Part shown: piece by piece, positions 35,401 to 64,000 of the stretch
Layout of the letters: every line of letters begins with the position of its first letter
Position numbering within the stretch: position 1 is the stretch's first letter
Assembly: GCF_000003815.2 (NCBI RefSeq)
Contig: NC_049990.1
Coordinates: forward strand, 11,458,985-11,522,984
DNA: 64,000 bases
Direction: 5' to 3'
Source of the DNA: Branchiostoma floridae
Lineage: Eukaryota; Chordata; Leptocardii; Amphioxiformes; Branchiostomatidae
Program-made: the position numbers and the translations under genes
Notes under the pieces: model-generated
What the model was told of the DNA's origin: nothing
The model's input: the letters and a program-made list of their open reading frames with translations, nothing else
Database searches by the model: none

Positions 35401-36602
35401 GCCTTTTTAAATGAATATACTACTGATTTGAAGGTATCCCTGTGCTTCCAGTCAACGACACTTTTAATTTTTTTAATTTCACAATTGGCATGATGTTCCT
35501 GTCAATGACTGGTATAGCTGCAGTGTTTTTTGTTAGCCAACTAGATTGACACTCTGAAAGTCTGAAAACTTCCTGCCAATCATATCCAAATGATATTACT
35601 TTATAAGCTGTCTGAAAAATTTGTCAATCTGTTCTACTGAAGCATACTGCTAGGTGGAGCTGCAAAGTCACAGAAGTATTTCTCTGTCCCTCTCCATCTC
35701 ATCTCTGTCCATATAGCCAGTATAACCACTCTTCAGCCTGATCTATATAGCTGGTAAAATCACCCTGCGGCATAACACACCAGCTTCAAGTTCAAGACAT
35801 GGCAGCAGCTATATTATATTATACTGAACAACCTGTCACATAAAACCTTTGCACATCTGACTAGAAATGTTGTTTACACTAAAGCTATCTAGTCAGGATG
35901 CATCTACTGAACTTGATGGCAATGAGTTGAACTTCTTATCAAATTGTCATGATCATAAGTGATCCATTATTAAACGAAATGAAAAAACAATATCAACAAT
36001 ATCAATATAAGTTTGGTTCTCATTGGTTCAATTAATTGGATGAAACCAGCTGCAGCTGTGTAACGTTACTGCAAAGCTGGTACAAAATTGCACTTGCAAA
36101 TTATGTCGAAGGATGGTTATACATGAAATGTTTAATTGAACCGTTTAAATGCAACAAGGTACAAATATACCAGACATAACATAGAGGTCAGCATCTATTC
36201 CAGGCAGTAGTTTGTGCTGTGTAAGGTCAGTGTACATGTAATTGACCTCACTCCCGGGGTGCCAAATATCCCAAACTGCAAGCAGTTCAAATTTCTGTTA
36301 GGGGCCTGTTTGGGTTTGGAGACTTTGATTGGACTTTGCCATGTTTGGTAGATATGTACTTGTAGTTCATTGAACCAGGCAGTCCCACCGATTAAGGTAA
36401 AGGCTTGACTTTTATTTTCTTTGCGCTGTTTTGTCTTCATTAACAATGTACAGTAGCCATTCACTGCTGATTCAGTCTTTTTTTTCAGATTCAGATTATC
36501 ATTTATAAGTTAAGCAGTTACCAACAGTTTTTCTACTGTCATGTATATAATATTACACTATGTGTCATAGAGTTTGACTTTGGGGCATAGACATTTCTGG
36601 TA

Positions 36603-36813
36603 TACTGTAATTCCTGATTTTTTCAATTAACTGTAATGTTCACGGTTTTCACAGTAATGACTGTAACGTGAAATTATCATTACTGATAACAAATAATTCA
36701 TAGCCTTTTTTTATGTGCACTTGCTGCGACAGTAAACATTTAGTTCCAAGAACAAGTTAAATTTTCTCAGACCGTGAAAGTTTGGTACCGAGAAGAAAAA
36801 GTGAATTACAGTA
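36603..36813 (+). mobile_element. MITE with TA-flanked CTGTAATTC termini, copy 1
   Basis: The element starts TACTGTAATTC and ends GAATTACAGTA, so a CTGTAATTC inverted terminal repeat is bordered by TA on both sides, as for Tc1/mariner-type MITEs. A diverged second copy in the opposite orientation is at 49358-49555. No coding capacity. Confidence 0.85.
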
Positions 36814-37790
36814 TTGGTAGGCCATTACTAGTACTAGTGTAGCTTTAGATTTGTAAATTTTGTTATTTTCAAACTACTCTATGAATAAAGTGTACATCAT
36901 AGTTATAGCAAAAATTGACTGACTTTTGGATTTGATAGATGCAGGTCTTCTTTCTTTTGATTAGCTCAAAATATAGTACTCTGTACACGGACAAATTTAC
37001 TACTTGTATTTGAATGCCAGAGAATATCACCCCACTCAAGTTTCACATCGTTTTCACTCCAACCCACTTATGGTAGTCCAAGCCATTTATTTCCCGGAAG
37101 ACTGTCCCACTTTAAAATAGGGGTTGTTCTAATCAAATACAGTGTACATAAGTTATAATGTCATGCCACAGTTAATATGTTGTAACCCATCCTTTCTTCT
37201 GAATCAGTTGTATAATTTGCTATCGTGTGCATAATGTTTGGTCATTTCTTGTAACAGAAATAAAGTACATGCGTATAGTAACTGTATACCTGTTTGTTCA
37301 GTTATAGGTGGACAGCGTGATAGGATAACCTGTGTTATATAGAGCCAGAGTTTTGTTTAGCATGGAAAGAATTTCAGCTACTGTAGTGACCTGCTTTAAC
37401 CTCTTTCTTCCCAGGGCATTGACAGACTGCAATGTATATCATGTACAAATTGTAACAGACCTTTTCGGCTAAGAACATGTAAGGAGGCTTACATACCCTT
37501 TTCCATAAGGCAAAGGCAAGCTGTTTTGTTCTGAATTTTCAATTTCCTGTAATTCACGGAAAAAGCCATTTAATTTCATGTAAGTATATATATATATACA
37601 TTGATTACTTTGTAACCGATTATGATGACTTGAAGGATAATCAAACACTTGTATTCTTTGTTTTCCAGGTAGCACCGAGTGCAGTACAAATATCTTGCAA
37701 GAAAAACCTCTGTTGGTAGAGTGACAACCTTTTCGTTGTTGCTTGAACTATAGCAGATAAGAGCATAAAACTTTTTAAAAGAACATCACA

Positions 37791-59194
<21,404 letters not shown>

Positions 59195-62132
59195 CAATGA
59201 CAGGTACATGTAGGTTTGTTATCACTATTGGTGACAAGTTACAAAATAATCTATATCAACTATTTTTTGACAGAAATTATTCCAAAGCTTAGTTGAACAG
59301 TAATTATTAATTTTCATGTATTGGTTTGGCCAGGGCTGTCCAACTAGCCTGTGGCTATTACAAAGGGGATCTCTGCTGACACAGACAAAGACAATACATT
59401 GTCAATTACAAATGGAATTTGACATTGACAGGATAATAAGATACTGACATAAATTTTAGTAACAATATTCTTAGTAAGTGAAAAAACTGTATCTTCCAAC
59501 ACAAAAAGTTTTTACTGTCCAATACTGTCTTTGTCAAACAACCCACCGCTGCTTTGACATGACGTTTTGCAGATACTACAATTTTTGCGTCAGAATTATG
59601 GCCCTTCAATATAATTTTATTTTTGAGATTACAATAACTATACTGCATTTACTACCTGAGTTTTCTTACTTTGGAACCTTTGGTACAATGTGCATATTGA
59701 TTACATTAATTGAATATAACCAGTACGTGTCTAAACATGTTTTAGTTGAAAAGGCTGTACATTTAATGTAACAATTAAAGTAAGGTTTGCCTCCAGAAAT
59801 GCACCTGCTACGATAGCCGTGGTTGTCAATGTTATTTATTGTGACAAGTGCGGTAGACCAGCGGTGTTTTAATCTTTGAGGCAGCCAGCTTCCATTAATT
59901 TTGTTCTTGCTCTTTTGACAAGCCAAGCATTCTTAATACTGTAGATGTCTGCTTGTTCATTTAGGGTATGTTTTGAAACATCCTGCTTGTGTAAATGAGG
60001 TCACTAACCTCAGTTGAAAGAATTGGTGAAAACATGTACATCTAGACAAGCATCAAATCAAGTACTATATATTAGCAGTGAGCAGGAAGTGCACATGTCC
60101 TGTTTATTGTACCGATGCAAGTTTGCTAATGGTAACACTGTCAGATTCATTTTGGAAACCACTATAAAGCAGTCATCTTCTATAATTGAAGTGAAGCAAC
60201 ACTGCACCCCTACTTTCAATATATTAAAGACAAGTGTGTTGGTTTCTTTACATACAGTTTTTTTTCCAGGGACTCCTTATATACATAGGGCTGAGAGACT
60301 TCGTCCCTACAAAATCTATTTCTACACTGTTACTGTACTAATTTTAACGGAATGCTGTTTTCTTCCAGCTACCAGTAGGATAGAAAGGAGAGACAATCAG
60401 CAGTGACTTCAGAGGATAGGAGATTGTTGGTCTACTGACTTCACAGAGACACAAAGTCAACAGAGACATTTTGGCCAACCTCATATGTGCCATATCTGCA
60501 ATCCAAAATCTAAGCATCTTCTGACTCTCTACAAATCACTTCTTTTGTGAAGGATATTGTGCTTGCATGTGCTACACTTTCATACTACAATGTACACATA
60601 AAGTAGCTGTTACAACACTTGCTAGTGTTTCCTAGACACTCAGCATTACATGATTGTATATTCCAAGAAATTTAATATAGATAGCAACATAGCAACATGG
60701 AACAAACATCTGTATCATTATCGACTTTAGAGTTAAACAGATTTTACAGAGCAATCCTTTTAAATCAAGTTTTAAATTGCTGAGGATATATATATGAAAG
60801 TTAAAAGCCACAACTTCAAAGAACAAAATAGCCATCGGCAAAGCACAATTTGATCTTAGATACATGTAACTAGATTACATTGGCTTTTGCATGTTTTTTT
60901 TTTATATGCGTCACTGTAAAATGTAATAATTTAGGCCGTTATATAGGTTTGATGTCATAGGATTTTCAACCAGGCTGTTACAAAACCAACAGTTGACAAG
61001 GATCTAAGCGCCTTTTTGATAACAAGGCAGCTGAATTTTGTATGATGCCTGCATGGCTATCACTAGAAAACCTTCAGTTTGCAGTCATATTACAGTCGAA
61101 CAATAAATGTGACCAAGCCCATGATGGAAATGAAGCTGAGTGAACCGTGAAAAGCTGGTCAGTCAACAAACTGTAGAAACAATGGTTTTGTTTTAGAAAC
61201 CAAACGTTTTGATTAGCCACCACTGCAGACACCACCTGGTCATCATTTTTTTTTTCAATTTCATTGGTTTTCTGATGTTCAGTGGTTCCTCATTATTACC
61301 AGGTTCTGACAGCTGCCATATCCTGTCCACTGGCCTGCTTGTAAGTCCAAACTGATTTGATTATAATGATGACATCTTTCAGGTATCCCTAAACTGATGC
61401 AAATGTACAAAGAAAAAATTGGGCTAAAGACAACTTTAAAATCTAAGAGGTCAGGAAGGTTGAATTAATGACAGCAAACAGAATATGGTACTAATATACA
61501 ATGAATACTTAATTTTTGTCATTTCACAATTCCTCTTCTGGAACACAAAAATTGATGTGCATGGATGTCATTCGTATAATTAAATCAGTGTTGTCTAATT
61601 TAAAAAAAAGCTGTGGTCTGCAATGGGCTTAAAATTTTGATAATCATTTAAAATGCTGGTATCTGCAAATTGCATTAAGTTTTTTTAATTTTGAAAATGT
61701 TCCCATTGATAATGTATCCTTTTTTTAATACCAAGAATTTTGGAATGTAATAATAATTTTGTTTAGCTGGATAGATTGCTTGTACACTATAAGATTATTA
61801 GATGTTGTAAATTGCTAAATTCCTACTCAAGGACCTTGTCATTGTGTTTCTTGCACATTAGATTTGTGATATAGTGAACTGATAGCATTCTTCACACAGC
61901 CATGGATGTTTTACTGAGGAGATGATTGTCGTGAATGCTGTCATTACCTAGTTGGAATGTGACTAGATCATAGCTGTATCAGTCGTCTGTTTTCAATGCC
62001 TTTGTATCTTAAACCACTAGTCAAGATGCTCGAATGAAAGTTGTTTTGCTTTATTTGGGAGCAAGTTGGTGAAATGTATTTTAAATTTAATTGGATGCAA
62101 CATTTGTAAAAATCCAAAGGCAAACTAAAGGC

Positions 62133-62204
62133 AATAAACATCAACGAGTAAAATGTTGCTTTCTTGTCAAATACTCTTATTAGTATAAGAGGAAATTGAA
62201 TAAA
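62133..62204 (+). terminator. Candidate polyadenylation signals for RCBTB
   Basis: Two AATAAA hexamers, at 62133 and 62199, about 2.9 kb after the stop codon, with T-rich sequence following the first. Earlier weaker candidates exist (for example 61102), so the true end is not fixed. Confidence 0.4.
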
Positions 62205-62479
62205 TGTAGATATAAGATTTAAAGCATTTCAATTGAAACAAGAAGTTTACTTCAGCATCTGTTTTTATAGCAGCAATACATACATACATGTAAGTGTGCA
62301 ACACGATTTTGTTCCTTGTGGGACAGTTTATCATAGATTTTTATATTATTTCTATGACAATGACAACATGTATGGCACATGTTCTGCAGTTACCTTTAAT
62401 CTCATTTTAGGGACAGCCTTGACTTTTCACAATATCTGGTATTCAGGCATTCGAGGACTCTGAAGAGGCATCCATGCTT

Positions 62480-62585
62480 TCATTGAGGCCTCTGCACTGG
62501 CAACCTGTGCAGTTAGGTTTTCTTCGTATAGTGACATGTCATGGTGAGCACCTGCCTCTTACACGCTACTTATCACGCTAATCAC
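62480..62585 (+). mobile_element. Possible LINE reverse-transcriptase fragment
   Basis: One frame reads LHWQPVQLGFLRIV, similar to the LHWLPV-x-x-RI motif after the reverse-transcriptase domain of non-LTR elements. A stop follows after about 15 codons. Weak, single motif. Confidence 0.4.
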
Positions 62586-63422
62586 ATCATTATAGTGAAG
62601 TTCCTTTGTCAAGTAAAACCAAACAACATATTCATCGTTATATATATAACACGACTTACCGTTTGGGTGTTCTGAATAAGAAGTATATCATTAGTTTTAA
62701 TCATTTATATACATGTGACTAAAATAGCAATGTCTTTGTATTAGGAGCAACTGCTTGGACTTGGTTCTTAATGAGAAAAATACAATAAGAAGGCCGCGAG
62801 AATGGCATGATATCTGCCTGTTCAACTGCATTTTTTAGGAATGCTGATTTTCTTCTTTCAAACGGTGTTGGCTAGTTTGAACCCACCCTTAAACTGCCAA
62901 GCCCGGATATATCCGGCATAAAGATATATGCCCTATGTGCCGCATCCGGATATATCCAGGATACGGATAAAAATTCAGAACACCTTGAGTTGTTCTCTTT
63001 CAAACTCTGAATAAAAATGACCCATGCAGTTCCAAAAAAAAGTTAGTAGATGGCCCAAACATACACGACTTAATCTCCCCCCAAGCAGCTATCTACCACT
63101 AAACAAACCATGACCGTAGCAAGTCCGTAGCATGTCGAGAACACCGGAAATCAAAACCGGAATTTCCGTTGCAGTTCTTAAGAAAGTCTAGGGGGACCGA
63201 AATCTTGTTATTTCGTGGCCTCATCAAGACCTGCCCACATACCAAATATCAACACAATCCACCCGAGCATTCTCGAGATATCGTGTTCACTTACACGCAC
63301 AGACAAACACACACATTAATACACGCACACATACTAACGCATGCACGCGCTCACACAGATACACGTTCTTCAAAACACAACTTTCTTGGGTACAACTAAA
63401 CTTTAAAAGCGAAACTACTTCA

Positions 63423-63900
63423 GGACACAAGAAACTAGTAACATGATATTGTTATCAGAGATGTCGATGTTAAACCGAACAGATGTTACACAAGAACTTG
63501 AAACTACTACGTGACACAAGAAACTAGTATCGTGCACGGGCTAGGGGGGTATTAGCCATTATAGAGATGGCGATTTTAAACCGAACAGATGTTGCCCTTG
63601 AACTGGAAACTACTACATGACACAAGAAACTAGTATCGTGCACGGGCTAGCCGGGTCTTCGTCATTAGAGATGGCGATGTAAAACCGAACAGATGTTACA
63701 CAAGAACTTGAAACTACTACAGGACACAAGAAACTAGTATCGTGCACGGGCTAGCCGGGTATTCGACATTAGAGATGGTGATGTAAAAAAACCGAACGGA
63801 TGTTACACAAGAACTTGAAACAACTACAGGACACAAGAAACTAGTAACGGGCTGGCGGGGTATTCGGCATTATTCGGCATTCGTCCTAAACTACTTTAAG
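63423..63900. repeat. Tandem repeat, about 90-107 bp unit, at least five copies
   Basis: GACACAAGAAACTAGTA starts each unit at about 63423, 63513, 63619, 63723 and 63830. The units share TCGTGCACGGGCTAG and ACCGAACAGATGTTACAC. Similarity between units is high, suggesting recent expansion. Confidence 0.93.
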
Positions 63901-64000
63901 ACACAAGGAGCTAGAGACGTTCAAGGTCTATAAGGATATATTAAAAAAATGCAAAGGCTTCAGGACAAGGATTACACTTTCCTAAGGGCTTATTCTATTG

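Larger units (their letters stand above)
33752..37790. other. Divergent intergenic region between aprataxin and RCBTB
   Basis: The two genes are transcribed away from each other. The region holds a 632-bp fold-back element, a tRNA-like fragment near 35310-35400, and a MITE at 36603-36813. At the right end an untranslated RCBTB exon starts at 37669 after a TTTTCCAG acceptor and continues into the ATG at 37791; its upstream partner exon is not identified. Confidence 0.55.
59195..64000 (+). other. RCBTB 3' untranslated region and downstream flank
   Basis: Candidate polyadenylation signals AATAAA lie at 62133-62138 and 62199-62204, giving a 3' untranslated region of about 3 kb if used. Beyond them are a LINE relic, a cluster of CCGGATATATCCGG palindromes near 62903-62962, a CA tract near 63300, and a tandem repeat. 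No further gene is recognised. Confidence 0.5.

Overview
The window looks like genomic DNA of an invertebrate chordate, most likely a lancelet (Branchiostoma). This is inferred from content: intron-rich genes with GT-AG splice sites and chordate-type proteins, many short interspersed elements and fold-back elements in the introns, and three 100-N scaffold gaps (16818-16917, 43776-43875, 51681-51780). There is no bacterial or phage organisation. No database was searched. Gene models were built by hand from splice sites, and every joined model keeps its reading frame across all introns.

Layout. (1) 33-5540, plus: the cytoplasmic half (kinase-homology, linker helix, cyclase domains) of a natriuretic-peptide-receptor-type guanylyl cyclase; the ectodomain lies off the left edge. 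(2) 7551-12854, minus: a complete BOK (Bcl-2 family) gene, with a probable 5' untranslated exon near 15.1 kb. (3) 16918-17165, minus: first coding exon of an unrecognised acidic protein, cut by a gap. (4) 20563-23432, minus: an EPSTI1-like gene whose last exon encodes a CUE-like ubiquitin-binding fold. (5) 27025-28365, minus: a 154-residue protein resembling small axonemal proteins. (6) 31384-33751, minus: aprataxin (HIT plus C2H2 zinc finger) without the FHA domain. (7) 37791-59194, plus: an RCBTB1/2 orthologue with RCC1 repeats, BTB and BACK, in 12 coding exons over 21 kb.

The genes are not an operon and have unrelated jobs: cGMP signalling, cell death control, an interferon-linked coiled-coil protein, axoneme structure, DNA-end repair, and a BTB adaptor of the cullin-3 type. 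EPSTI1 and RCBTB1/2 are also both on human 13q14, so part of this layout may be an old chordate linkage.

Much of the non-coding DNA is repeat-derived: tRNA-derived SINEs, LINE reverse-transcriptase relics, several fold-back or MITE elements (two with 10-bp target duplications), minisatellites with units of about 20 to 150 bp, and microsatellites. The points most worth a second look are the CUE-like tail on EPSTI1, a 632-bp fold-back element whose spacer resembles a CpG promoter and first exon, a duplicated exon end with its splice donor in RCBTB, the missing BH3 aspartate in BOK, and the FHA-less aprataxin.
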